Shown here piece after piece: positions 8,129-14,016 of a stretch of 14,016 bases of DNA. The DNA lies in contig JBGQAL010000063.1 in the NCBI GenBank assembly GCA_041494285.1, forward strand, positions 1 through 14,016. Reading direction: 5' to 3'. The translations under genes were made by a program, and so were the position numbers. The stretch's first letter is position 1; the number at the start of each line of letters is the position of its first letter. The notes beneath the pieces are model-generated. The model had not been told where the DNA came from and searched no databases. It was given only the letters and a program-made list of their open reading frames with translations. This DNA is from Fen-7 sp041494285. Its GTDB lineage: Archaea; Halobacteriota; Methanosarcinia; Methanotrichales; Methanotrichaceae.

Positions 8129-8601
8129 CTTTGATCTCAAGAGGTAGGGCCTGCTAAGCTATCAATTTGGCGGATAGTGATCTAGATCAATGAGACAACT
8201 AAGCCATGATTTTCTAAAATGAAATCGAAAAAAAGACTATCGATAGCTTTAATTAATAGTATCTATAAGAGTTAACCTCATAAAATATCGGCTGCTGCCA
8301 GGAACGACTAGATTTTAAGAGTCTTTTGCTTCCGATCTCGAGTATCTTTGTACAATTTATAATACTTTAACCCCTCCTCTTCCTGTGTGTATATGGTTCA
8401 AAAGATTACGATTCTATCCAAATTTGAAGTATGCATAGTATATTATTATTTACACTGTTAAAGTCTTTCGATATCCGTAAAAACAGGCTAAATTTTATTA
8501 CTTAACATTTCCACTGGAGATCTCGAATTACATCGACTTTGGGAAACCATATTGAGATCCAAAGCGTTATCTATTTTTGGTCGAAGATTTACCTTAAAAC
8601 G
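8129..8601. other. AT-rich divergent intergenic region between the polC operon and the Mmp2 operon
   Basis: No convincing gene is seen here. It must hold promoters for both flanking operons. Visible elements are a perfect 12-bp palindrome TGATCTAGATCA (8178-8189), a 10-bp palindrome CTATCGATAG (8238-8247), and plus-strand TATA-like stretches at 8355-8363 (AATTTATAA) and 8493-8500. No RNA gene could be recognised. Confidence 0.5.
8491..8500 (+). promoter_or_regulatory. Candidate TATA box for the Mmp2 operon
   Basis: AATTTTATTA lies in the AT-rich gap about 105 bp before the Mmp2 ATG. A start near 8522 would give an 80-nt leader. The alternative AATTTATAATA near 8355 has a better TATA match but needs a leader over 200 nt. 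The choice between them is uncertain. Confidence 0.3.
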
Positions 8602-9564
8602 ATGAATCTAGAGTCTCTGGTGGCCGAGCTTCGAGGGTTCGTGGGGATAACCCGAAAGAAGCAGATAGGAGATCTCATAGAGCATTTTCCTGTTCTCTCA
8701 GAGAAGATAATCGCGGACTTCGGAGAGGACGCGGCTGTGATAGACGATGGCGATGATGTTTTGCTTTTCGCGGCAGACGGGATCTGGTCAAAGCTCATGG
8801 AGGCGGATCCGGAATGGTCCGGATACTGCTCGGTTCTCGTTAACGTGCACGACATCGCTGCTATGGGCGGATGGCCGATAGCTATGGTAGATGTGCTTTC
8901 AGTCAACTCTCCTCAGATAGCGGAAGCTGTCCTGCGAGGCATGAAGAAAGGCATAGAGAAGTTCAACGTGCCCATAATCGGGGGCCATCTCCATCCGGAC
9001 ACGCCTTACAGCGCTCTTGACGTGGCAATCCTAGGCAAGGCCAGAAAGGATTCGGTCATCCTCAGCAGCACGGCCCGTCCGGGCGATGCCATCGTCGCAG
9101 CGGCGGACCTGGATGGAGCGGCCCATCCAAAGTTCGCGATCAACTTCGACTCCACCAGCTTCAAGGAAGGGGAGACGCTTGCCAGGCAGCTGGGGTCCAT
9201 GCGGGAACTGGGCGAGCGGCATCTTGTCACTGCTGGAAAGGACATAAGCAACCCAGGCCTGCTGGGAACGCTGGGGATGCTCATCGAGATGAGCGGGGTA
9301 GGAGCGGTTGTGGACCTGGATTTCATACCAGTTCCATCAGGGATGAAGCTCTCCGACTGGCTTAAGATGTACCCGGGCATGGGTTTTGTTGTCACCGCCA
9401 AGCCGGAAAACGTGCACGATGTCATAGACGTTTTCAGGAACCGTGGTCTAACGGCGGCCAAGATCGGCAGCACAATGAATGATCGCAGACTGGTCATTCG
9501 ACAGGGCGCGAAGGAGGCCGTGCTCTTCGATTTTGCCAAGGACACTGTAACAGGGATCAGGTGA
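8602..9564 (+). CDS. Methanogenesis marker protein 2 (AIR synthase-related, PurM-like)
   Basis: A 320-residue protein of the PurM/AIR-synthase/SelD/ThiL/HypE superfamily, matching the methanogen-restricted marker protein 2 family. Visible signatures are G-I-T-R-K-K (15-20), the F-G-E-D-A-A-V nucleotide/metal-binding segment (40-46), A-A-D-G near 57, N-V-H-D-I-A-A-M-G-G (81-90), G-G-H (127-129) and K-D-I-S-N-P-G. Superfamily members bind ATP with Mg and activate an oxygen or phosphate on their substrate; the substrate here is unknown. The frame is open back to a TTG at 8539, but ATG 8602 gives the family-like N-terminus M-N-L-E-S-L-V; no good ribosome site precedes either. The stop overlaps the start of the next gene by four bases (GTGA), so the two are probably translated together. 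Confidence 0.88.
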   Translation: MNLESLVAELRGFVGITRKKQIGDLIEHFPVLSEKIIADFGEDAAVIDDGDDVLLFAADGIWSKLMEADPEWSGYCSVLVNVHDIAAMGGWPIAMVDVLSVNSPQIAEAVLRGMKKGIEKFNVPIIGGHLHPDTPYSALDVAILGKARKDSVILSSTARPGDAIVAAADLDGAAHPKFAINFDSTSFKEGETLARQLGSMRELGERHLVTAGKDISNPGLLGTLGMLIEMSGVGAVVDLDFIPVPSGMKLSDWLKMYPGMGFVVTAKPENVHDVIDVFRNRGLTAAKIGSTMNDRRLVIRQGAKEAVLFDFAKDTVTGIR

Positions 9565-10367
9565 GTATTGTGGATTCAGATTTCATTAAATCGCTTCAAG
9601 AAATGGCCAGGTCGCGCCACGCCAGGATTGGAATAGGGATACAGAACGCAGACGCCGATCTGATAGGCGGCCTTGAGGCAGCCACAGAGTATGCTGACCT
9701 CCTGCTTGTTGGCGATCCCTGCTGCGACTGCGCCCTGGACTACATAATGCCCGAAGATCCTGCGACCGAGCTTGTAGATCTGTTAGCCAGGGGAGAGATC
9801 GATGGGGCGGTCAGGGGAAACGTCTCTGCATCCAAGGCAATGAGCGCATTGTCCAGGAGGTTCAACATCAAGGTTCGCAGGATGGCACTCCTGGATCTGA
9901 ACGGTTGGGCTTTCTTCCTCGCCCCTGTGGGAATCGACGAAGGGGATACGCTATCAGATAAGATAGACCTGGTCATAGAGGGTGCGAATTACCTGAAGAG
10001 GATGGGCGTTTCCCCTGCTGTCTCGGTACTTTCAGGCGGCAGGATGGAGGACGTGGGACGCAGCAGGCGAGTAGATAGAAGCCTGGCGGAAGGCGAGTTC
10101 GTGGCCGCACGGGCGATTGGCGCAGGCATAAACGCCCGGCCCAGGGGAATTCTGATTGAGGATTGCAGAGGAGATGACTTGATCCTGGCTCCGGATGGGA
10201 TTTCAGGAAACCTGATCTTCAGGACGCTCATGCTGCTGTGCGGGGCTAACTCCTTAGGAGCACCTGTGCTCACGGAAAATATCTTCGTTGACTCCAGCAG
10301 GGCACGAAACGACTTCACTGGGCCTGTGATGTTGGCCAGCGCGATGGTCGGGATGAAGGAGAGTTAG
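9561..10367 (+). CDS. Methanogenesis marker protein 4 (MtxX-like, phosphotransacetylase fold)
   Basis: A 268-residue protein matching the methanogen marker 4 / MtxX-like family, distantly related to phosphate acetyl/butyryltransferases. Characteristic segments are G-I-G-I-Q-N-A, D-G-A-V-R-G-N-V-S-A-S-K (about 80-91), S-G-G-R from 158, V-G-R-S-x-x-V-D-R-S-L, G-I-N-A-R-P-R-G-I-L-I, and L-A-P-D-G-I-S-G-N-L with the downstream F-V-D-S-S-R-A. A C-C-x-C cluster sits near residues 53-56. Relatives have been labelled a methyltransferase subunit X, but no activity is established. The GTG at 9561 overlaps the Mmp2 stop. A second GTG at 9570 is preceded by AGGTGA at 5-nt spacing and may be the real start. 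Coupling to Mmp2 suggests a shared process linked to methanogenesis. Confidence 0.85.
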   Translation: MSIVDSDFIKSLQEMARSRHARIGIGIQNADADLIGGLEAATEYADLLLVGDPCCDCALDYIMPEDPATELVDLLARGEIDGAVRGNVSASKAMSALSRRFNIKVRRMALLDLNGWAFFLAPVGIDEGDTLSDKIDLVIEGANYLKRMGVSPAVSVLSGGRMEDVGRSRRVDRSLAEGEFVAARAIGAGINARPRGILIEDCRGDDLILAPDGISGNLIFRTLMLLCGANSLGAPVLTENIFVDSSRARNDFTGPVMLASAMVGMKES

Positions 10368-10402
10368 GATCGATCCGATACTCTAAATCTCAAAAAGAAG
10401 AC

Positions 10403-11374
10403 ATGAGGAAATTCTCACCGCGATTGGCAGCCAAAGCCCTGTGGCAGCTACGGGTCAGAAGAAGGCCCTACGTCCTTTCTCACGGCATCACATCTCGGTG
10501 TAATCTGCGGTGCAAATTCTGCGAATATTGGGAGAACCCTGGAAAAGAGATGAGCACTCCCGAGATATTCCGAATGCTTGAAGATGCCAAGTCTTTTGGG
10601 ATAGGCGTCTACAATGCCTGGACAGCCGAGCCCCTCATGAGGGAGGATTTGCAGGAGATCTTGCACCACGCAAAAAGACTCGGGCTGATCACATCGCTCA
10701 TAACCAACGGAAAGCTGCTGGCCCGTCGCGTTCATGAGCTTGATGACCTAGACTACCTCTCAGTGTCCGTGGATGGCATCGATAGCTACAAAGAACTTCG
10801 CGGGATCGACCTTCAAGATGTGCTTGGCGGCATAAGAGCTGCCAAGACCGTCGGCCACGAGATCCTCATGAACTGTGTCATAAGCGGCAAAAACGTTGAC
10901 GAGCTCGAAGACCTCGTCAGTTTGGCCGAAGAATTGGGCGTACGGATCTCCTTTGAGCCCATAAATGAGTCCTCGGGAATAGCCAAAAAGGTCTGGGACG
11001 AGCTTGGCATCAGTGACCTACCCAGATACCAGAAGGCAATAGACAAGTTGGTCGAGCTGAAGAAATCCGGAGCCCCAATAATCAATTCCATCACCTACCT
11101 CAAGATGATCAGGCCCCTCAATCCAGAGTTCAGGTGCCATGCCAGCGACATAATCATGCATGTTACAGCAGACGGAACCATAGAGTGCTGCCGTTCTCAG
11201 AAAGCTTCCCTGGGCCGAGTATCCGATGGGTTATTAAATGTCTGGAATGCCTCCGCGGAAAAGCGCAAGAAGATCGCAGGTGAGTGCGAGGGATGTCTCT
11301 TCTTCGGGTATGTCGAAAACAGCCTCCTATACGATATGGTTCCAGAGGTAATGGCTCATTACGAGTGGATGTGA
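10403..11374 (+). CDS. Radical SAM protein with SPASM/twitch-like C-terminal cysteines
   Basis: A 323-residue radical SAM enzyme. C33-x3-C37-x2-C40 (S-R-C-N-L-R-C-K-F-C) binds the catalytic [4Fe-4S] cluster, followed by a TIM-barrel-like core with S-V-D-G-I-D and F-E-P-I-N. The C-terminal part carries C245, C262, C263, C295 and C298 around an x-D-G-T-I-E-C-C segment, resembling the auxiliary cluster of SPASM/twitch enzymes that modify peptides or make cofactors. At the place of the usual G-G-E-P motif the protein has T74-A-E-P77. It starts 35 bp after the Mmp4 stop on the same strand, probably in the same transcript, with only a weak purine stretch as ribosome site. It is not the longer B12-dependent Mmp10. 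Substrate and product are unknown; a role in methanogenesis-related modification is inferred from neighbours only. Confidence 0.88.
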   Translation: MRKFSPRLAAKALWQLRVRRRPYVLSHGITSRCNLRCKFCEYWENPGKEMSTPEIFRMLEDAKSFGIGVYNAWTAEPLMREDLQEILHHAKRLGLITSLITNGKLLARRVHELDDLDYLSVSVDGIDSYKELRGIDLQDVLGGIRAAKTVGHEILMNCVISGKNVDELEDLVSLAEELGVRISFEPINESSGIAKKVWDELGISDLPRYQKAIDKLVELKKSGAPIINSITYLKMIRPLNPEFRCHASDIIMHVTADGTIECCRSQKASLGRVSDGLLNVWNASAEKRKKIAGECEGCLFFGYVENSLLYDMVPEVMAHYEWM

Positions 11375-11404
11375 TATTGGGACTATTGCGACTGTGCCTG
11401 TGCC

Positions 11405-11440
11405 ACTGTGACGGAAGTAAGAGCTTTCCTGCCTGGAGGG
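11405..11440 (+). repeat. Imperfect direct repeat, copy 1
   Basis: This copy runs from ACTGTGACGG to CCTGGAGGG. A second copy at 12920-12957 shares ACTGTGACGG, a GTAA...GAGC core and CTGGAGGG, with a few substitutions and two one-base length differences. The two copies are in the same orientation and flank the Cys-rich gene. Confidence 0.45.
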
Positions 11441-11560
11441 TCGTTTGGACGTTATAGTGAAAAACACGTAGATCGATTGCAGGTTGTACATACTTACTAC
11501 CCGTCCATTATACCACTGTTTCGTTTCAATCCTCTGCGTTCAAATTTTGAGAGATAATCG

Positions 11561-11569
11561 ATTTTATAA
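11561..11569 (+). promoter_or_regulatory. TATA box for the Cys-rich exported protein gene
   Basis: ATTTTATAA is a good archaeal TATA match. A start about 25 bp downstream (near 11590-11595) places the GGAGGG at 11595 at the very beginning of the RNA, and leaves a leader of about 110 nt before the GTG at 11705. Confidence 0.5.
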
Positions 11570-11605
11570 GTAAGCTATTTAAGAATCAAAAATAGGAGGG
11601 TAATT

Positions 11606-11695
11606 ACGAGATTAACCGGTTGTTCAATACTGCTGACACTCATCTCTGTGTTTCAGCAGACACTGGCAGAACAGCACGGAAAAAGAAAACTATGA
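11606..11695 (+). pseudogene. Possible relic or ACG-initiated signal-like leader peptide
   Basis: Beginning at ACG 11606, six nt after a GGAGG site, the frame encodes 29 residues, (T/M)-R-L-T-G-C-S-I-L-L-T-L-I-S-V-F, ending in H-G-K-R-K-L before TGA at 11693. The basic start, hydrophobic core and Ala-rich cleavage-like end look like an export signal, and a single ACG-to-ATG change would give a normal start. Its stop overlaps the GAGGTG ribosome site of the next gene. It may be chance, a relic of a gene or a rare non-AUG leader. Confidence 0.25.
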
Positions 11696-11704
11696 GGTGT
11701 AATC

Positions 11705-12832
11705 GTGACTAACCGAAATTTTGTCTGGATCTTGATAACCTTCTTCTTTTTTATAGGTATTGCCTTGGGTGGATATGATCTATCCGGAACCACTGGAACA
11801 GAGAACTTGACCGCGGCCGACCCCATCGTGCAGAGTCTGGAGACCGATACAGGAAGTGCTCTTGCTAATGCTATGGCACCGCAGGTGCCTGCAACAGACT
11901 CCGGAACCGAGATTGCATTTTACACAACGCAATCTCCGACTAAGACTGAGCTGAAAGGGTTGAATCCTTTTAATGCTCAGTCTAGCCCGTCCACATACGT
12001 ATTCTACAAAGGCAGCTTGCTGGGGTGGAATGGGTTTACCTCCCAGTTTCCCAGCACGTCGCCAGGCTTATGGATTGAAAGATCTGTGAGTTGGTCGTGG
12101 TACGCTACGATGCCCCTGGGCGCCTATGCGCGAGAACTTCTCTATGTGCCTGTGCCCTCGCCCATTACCATGTACGAAGTCTACCCCAGCGGGTTTGTGA
12201 TGAAATACAATCTGGGATTTGTTCAGCCCGGCTACTACTACATCTGGTACTATGCCGATACTCCAGGGAGACATCTCGATGTATTCGGCGTCACCAGTGG
12301 CTACAGCAACATGGTTGTCATCGACGTGTACTCTGTTCCGCAACCTAAGCCGGTTCCCCCCAAACCAGTTCCACCAACTCCTAAGCAGCAATGCGAAAAG
12401 AACCCTCTGTGCAACTGGGTGAATGGTCGGTGCTTGTGTACCGGCTTGCTTCCAGAGAATCCAGAGAAGGTGAAATGTGAGCAGAATCCCAACTGCAACT
12501 GGGTAAATGGCCAGTGTCTCTGCACAATGCCGAATCCCGATGATCAGGAGAGAATTAGTTGTGAGCAGAACCCTGATTGCGATTGGGTAGATGGGCAGTG
12601 TCTCTGTCGAGGTCTTCGTCCTGAGGACCCCGAGAAGGTGAAGTGTGAGCAAAACCCCAATTGCAACTGGGTAAACGGTCGATGTCTATGCACTGGACTA
12701 AACCCTCCCGCCCCAGAACCTCAGCCCACACCCATGCCGGGACCTGTGCCTAATCCCAACCCAGAGCCTGATAATGATGCGGGAGGCGACAATTCAGGTG
12801 GGCCCTTGGGCAGCAGTGCCGGAGCAGCCTAG
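11705..12832 (+). CDS. Exported protein with four 28-residue Cys-rich repeats
   Basis: A 375-residue protein of unrecognised family. Start GTG 11705 is supported by GAGGTG five nt upstream. Residues 1-22 form a signal peptide (short basic start, core rich in Phe and Ile). An aromatic-rich, beta-looking region lies at about 95-212, including R-S-V-S-W-S-W-Y-A-T and Y-Y-I-W-Y-Y-A-D-T-P-G-R-H. A Pro/Lys linker (214-229) leads to four tandem 28-residue units beginning at C230, C258, C286 and C314, each with the spacing C-x5-C-x6-C-x-C and the core N-P-x-C-N/D-W-V-N/D-G. These would form two disulfides per unit outside the cell or bind metal. A Pro-rich and then Gly/Ser/Ala-rich tail closes the protein, with no membrane anchor. 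It has its own promoter (11561) and terminator (12873). Likely a cell-envelope or secreted protein; function unknown. Confidence 0.85.
   Translation: MTNRNFVWILITFFFFIGIALGGYDLSGTTGTENLTAADPIVQSLETDTGSALANAMAPQVPATDSGTEIAFYTTQSPTKTELKGLNPFNAQSSPSTYVFYKGSLLGWNGFTSQFPSTSPGLWIERSVSWSWYATMPLGAYARELLYVPVPSPITMYEVYPSGFVMKYNLGFVQPGYYYIWYYADTPGRHLDVFGVTSGYSNMVVIDVYSVPQPKPVPPKPVPPTPKQQCEKNPLCNWVNGRCLCTGLLPENPEKVKCEQNPNCNWVNGQCLCTMPNPDDQERISCEQNPDCDWVDGQCLCRGLRPEDPEKVKCEQNPNCNWVNGRCLCTGLNPPAPEPQPTPMPGPVPNPNPEPDNDAGGDNSGGPLGSSAGAA
12392..12727 (+). repeat. Four tandem 84-bp in-frame repeats encoding Cys-rich units
   Basis: Units start at 12392, 12476, 12560 and 12644, with a perfect 84-bp period and no indels. 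At the protein level each has four cysteines and a conserved N-P-x-C-x-W-V-x-G-x-C-L-C core. DNA identity is high in the core (for example around AACTGGGTAAA/GAATGG) and lower in the acidic, Pro-containing spacer, so they arose by tandem duplication and are partly diverged. Confidence 0.9.
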
Positions 12833-12872
12833 CTGAGAATCAATATTGGTGAAATGGATGGGAAATGCCCGT

Positions 12873-12912
12873 CGATACCGGGATCGCTTCTGATCCTGGT
12901 ATCGCTTTTATT
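12873..12912 (+). terminator. Strong hairpin terminator of the Cys-rich gene
   Basis: A 13-bp stem (12873-12885 pairing with 12892-12904, one G-U pair) with a 6-nt loop is followed directly by CTTTTATT. It lies 41 bp past the stop codon of the Cys-rich protein gene. Confidence 0.75.
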
Positions 12913-12919
12913 CAGCTCA

Positions 12920-12957
12920 ACTGTGACGGGATGTAAAGAGCATTCTTGTCTGGAGGG
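12920..12957 (+). repeat. Imperfect direct repeat, copy 2
   Basis: Partner of the element at 11405-11440, with shared blocks ACTGTGACGG, GTAA, GAGC and CTGGAGGG. It sits just after the terminator of the Cys-rich gene, about 1.5 kb from copy 1. Flanking bases on both sides do not align convincingly. Confidence 0.45.
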
Positions 12958-13000
12958 CTGCTAGAGCTGAATGGATATAGAGCCGGCGACGAAAGCATGT

Positions 13001-13785
13001 TCATTCTGTCACGTCGTCAATCATCTCGATGCCCACCGGACAGTGATCTGAGCCCGTGACCACAGTCATGATGAAGGCGGATTTTATCCGGTCTTTTAGG
13101 TTATCGCTCACAAAGAAGTAGTCGATCCTCCAGCCCACATTCCGCTCTCTGGCCTTGGTCTTCAGGTCCCACCAGGAGTAGTTCCCTCCCTCTTTGTTGA
13201 AGATGCGGAATGTGTCGAGGAAGCCGTGAGACACAATCTTATCCATCCATGCTCTCTCCAAGGAAGAAAGCCGGATATCTTCTCGTTCTGCTTGGGCCTG
13301 GCTATATCTATCTCCATGTGGGCGGTGTTGACATCGCCGCAGATCACGATTCTGCGGCCCTCGGCCTTCAGACGGTCCACCAGCTCTAAGAAGCGGTCGT
13401 AGAACTTCAGCTTGTACTCCAGCCGCTCTTTGGAAGCCTTGCCGTTGGGGAAGTACACGTTGAAGAGAATGAAGCTTCCGTAGTCGGCCACTATGGCCCG
13501 GCTCTCGTCGTCGAAGCCGTCAATCTCCAGGGAGAATTTCACAGATAACGGCTTCTTCCTGGTGAAGAGCCCGATACCTGCGTACCCCTTCTTGTGCCCA
13601 GAGGAAAAGTAGGTATGGTACCCCGGAGCACTCTTAACCTGGGATGGTATTTGGTCCTCCGTTGACTTGGTCTCCTGGACGCACAGGATGTCCGGCCTGT
13701 CTCGTTGCAGCCATTCAAGGAAGCCTTTCTTGTGGATGGCTCGAAGGCCATTCACGTTCCAGGAGAGAATACGAATTGGTGGCAT
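13001..13785 (-). pseudogene. xth: Exodeoxyribonuclease III (AP endonuclease), single frameshift
   Basis: ExoIII/APE1-type enzymes cleave DNA at abasic sites and remove 3' blocking ends in base-excision repair. The N-terminal frame (from ATG 13785, with GGAGG nine nt upstream) carries L-S-W-N10-V-N-G-L-R-A, the metal ligand E38 in V-Q-E-T-K, F-N-V-Y-F-P-N-G and G-D-V-N-T-A-H. At G-F-L-P (about residue 175) the frame is lost and that reading ends at 13162 after 32 meaningless residues. The matching continuation, E-R-A-W-M-D-K through R-I-D-Y-F-F-V-S and the catalytic G-S-D-H-C-P, is in the next frame and ends at 13001. Adding one base near 13262-13266 restores G-F-L-P-L-E-R-A-W-M-D and a normal length of about 261 residues. 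All catalytic motifs are intact, so this is either a very recent mutation or a sequencing error. As read, the product lacks the catalytic SDH motif. Confidence 0.9.
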
Positions 13786-13819
13786 TTATTCAATCCTCCG
13801 TTTTCTTTGTGGAGATGGC

Positions 13820-13957
13820 ATGGAGAGGATGCTAAGGGCATTATTCTCGATCTTACTCTTCCTTGCCATTGGGGCGTGTCTCTGGCGGTTCAAAAGTGCT
13901 CAATTTCGGCGGGATAAAAATGCCCACCTCCACAGCTTTTGGTTTCAAAGTCAATAG
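13820..13957 (+). CDS. Possible 45-residue single-pass membrane peptide
   Basis: ATG 13820 has GGAG at 13811-13814, five nt upstream. The product starts M-E-R-M-L-R and has one hydrophobic segment, L-F-S-I-L-L-F-L-A-I-G-A-C-L-W, followed by a strongly basic stretch R-F-K-S-A-Q-F-R-R-D-K. It would be a small membrane protein with its C-terminus in the cytoplasm by the positive-inside rule. It is divergent from ExoIII with only 34 bp between starts, which leaves little room for promoters. No family is recognised and it may not be a gene. Confidence 0.35.
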   Translation: MERMLRALFSILLFLAIGACLWRFKSAQFRRDKNAHLHSFWFQSQ

Positions 13958-13989
13958 CTGTGTTGATGCTGAAATTGGAGGAGTTTCTC

Positions 13990-14016
13990 ATGTTAAGAGA
14001 ACTGCACGAACAGGGA
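13990..14016 (+). CDS. Start of an unidentified gene, cut by window end
   Basis: ATG 13990 follows GGAGGAG (13977-13983) at six-nt spacing, the best ribosome site near this edge. Only nine codons are visible (M-L-R-E-L-H-E-Q-G), too few to name the protein. The beginning looks like a helix that could lead into a helix-turn-helix, but that is only a guess. Confidence 0.45.

Larger units (their letters stand above)
11375..11704 (+). other. Intergenic region ahead of the Cys-rich protein gene
   Basis: The first half (11375-11530) has no gene or clear terminator but contains one copy of a short repeat (11405-11440) seen again at 12920. The second half holds a TATA box at 11561, a GGAGGG site at 11595-11600, a possible relic leader peptide (11606-11695) and the ribosome site GAGGTG at 11694-11699. 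Confidence 0.5.

Noticed and set aside
8393..8461. 22-codon ATG frame in the 470-bp intergenic region
   Set aside because: No ribosome site, no hydrophobic or conserved pattern; expected by chance in AT-rich DNA.
8539..8601. N-terminal extension of Mmp2 from TTG 8539
   Set aside because: The extra 21 residues lack family resemblance, and ATG 8602 gives the expected N-terminus.
12392..12727. Possible CRISPR-like array of regular repeats
   Set aside because: The 84-bp units are contiguous, in frame and encode conserved cysteines; there are no unique spacers.
13955..14016. Left end of an IS21-type insertion sequence (TG-rich edge followed by M-L-R-E-L-H-E-Q-G)
   Set aside because: Nine residues and no visible inverted repeat or target duplication are not enough to call a mobile element.

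Overview
The window looks like chromosomal DNA from a methanogenic euryarchaeon, most likely Methanosarcinales and perhaps Methanothrix/Methanosaeta. This is inferred from three things. It encodes the large subunit of the archaea-only family D DNA polymerase. It carries the methanogen-restricted marker proteins Mmp2 and Mmp4. It also has large secreted SdrD-B/Ig/propeller and DNRLRE-like surface proteins. Several genes have GTG starts and Shine-Dalgarno sites, and AT-rich gaps hold archaeal TATA-like boxes. Genus assignment is an inference.

Layout. (1) Positions 2-3175 (+) hold the 3' part of a large modular extracellular protein: two SdrD-B domains, five ~106-residue Ig-like repeats and a C-terminal six-blade propeller-like region. 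(2) Positions 3368-4081 (-) hold a small exported DNRLRE-like protein rich in N-glycosylation sequons. It converges on gene 1 across a shared hairpin terminator at 3224-3256. (3) Positions 8128-4314 (-) are a two-gene operon, a PPC/DUF296 protein followed by PolD large subunit DP2 (polC), joined by a TGATG stop/start overlap. (4) About 470 bp of AT-rich divergent intergenic DNA follows. (5) Positions 8602-11374 (+) hold methanogenesis marker protein 2, methanogenesis marker protein 4 (MtxX-like, overlapping by a GTGA junction) and a radical SAM protein with an auxiliary-cluster cysteine set, in a probable operon. (6) Positions 11705-12832 (+) encode an exported protein with four perfectly phased 28-residue Cys-rich repeats. 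It has its own TATA box, a possible relic leader peptide and a strong terminator. A short imperfect direct repeat flanks this module. (7) Positions 13001-13785 (-) are an exodeoxyribonuclease III gene broken by a single frameshift. (8) The right edge has a possible 45-residue single-pass membrane peptide and the first nine codons of another gene.

How the parts relate. The left edge and region 6 make cell-surface proteins. Region 3 is replication, and the ExoIII relic belongs to base-excision repair. Region 5 is the methanogenesis-linked block: a PurM/AIR-synthase-like ATP-binding protein, a phosphotransacetylase-fold protein and a radical SAM enzyme, next to one another with no assigned reaction. 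It is the best candidate for an undescribed pathway here. No rRNA, tRNA, CRISPR array or complete insertion sequence was recognised.
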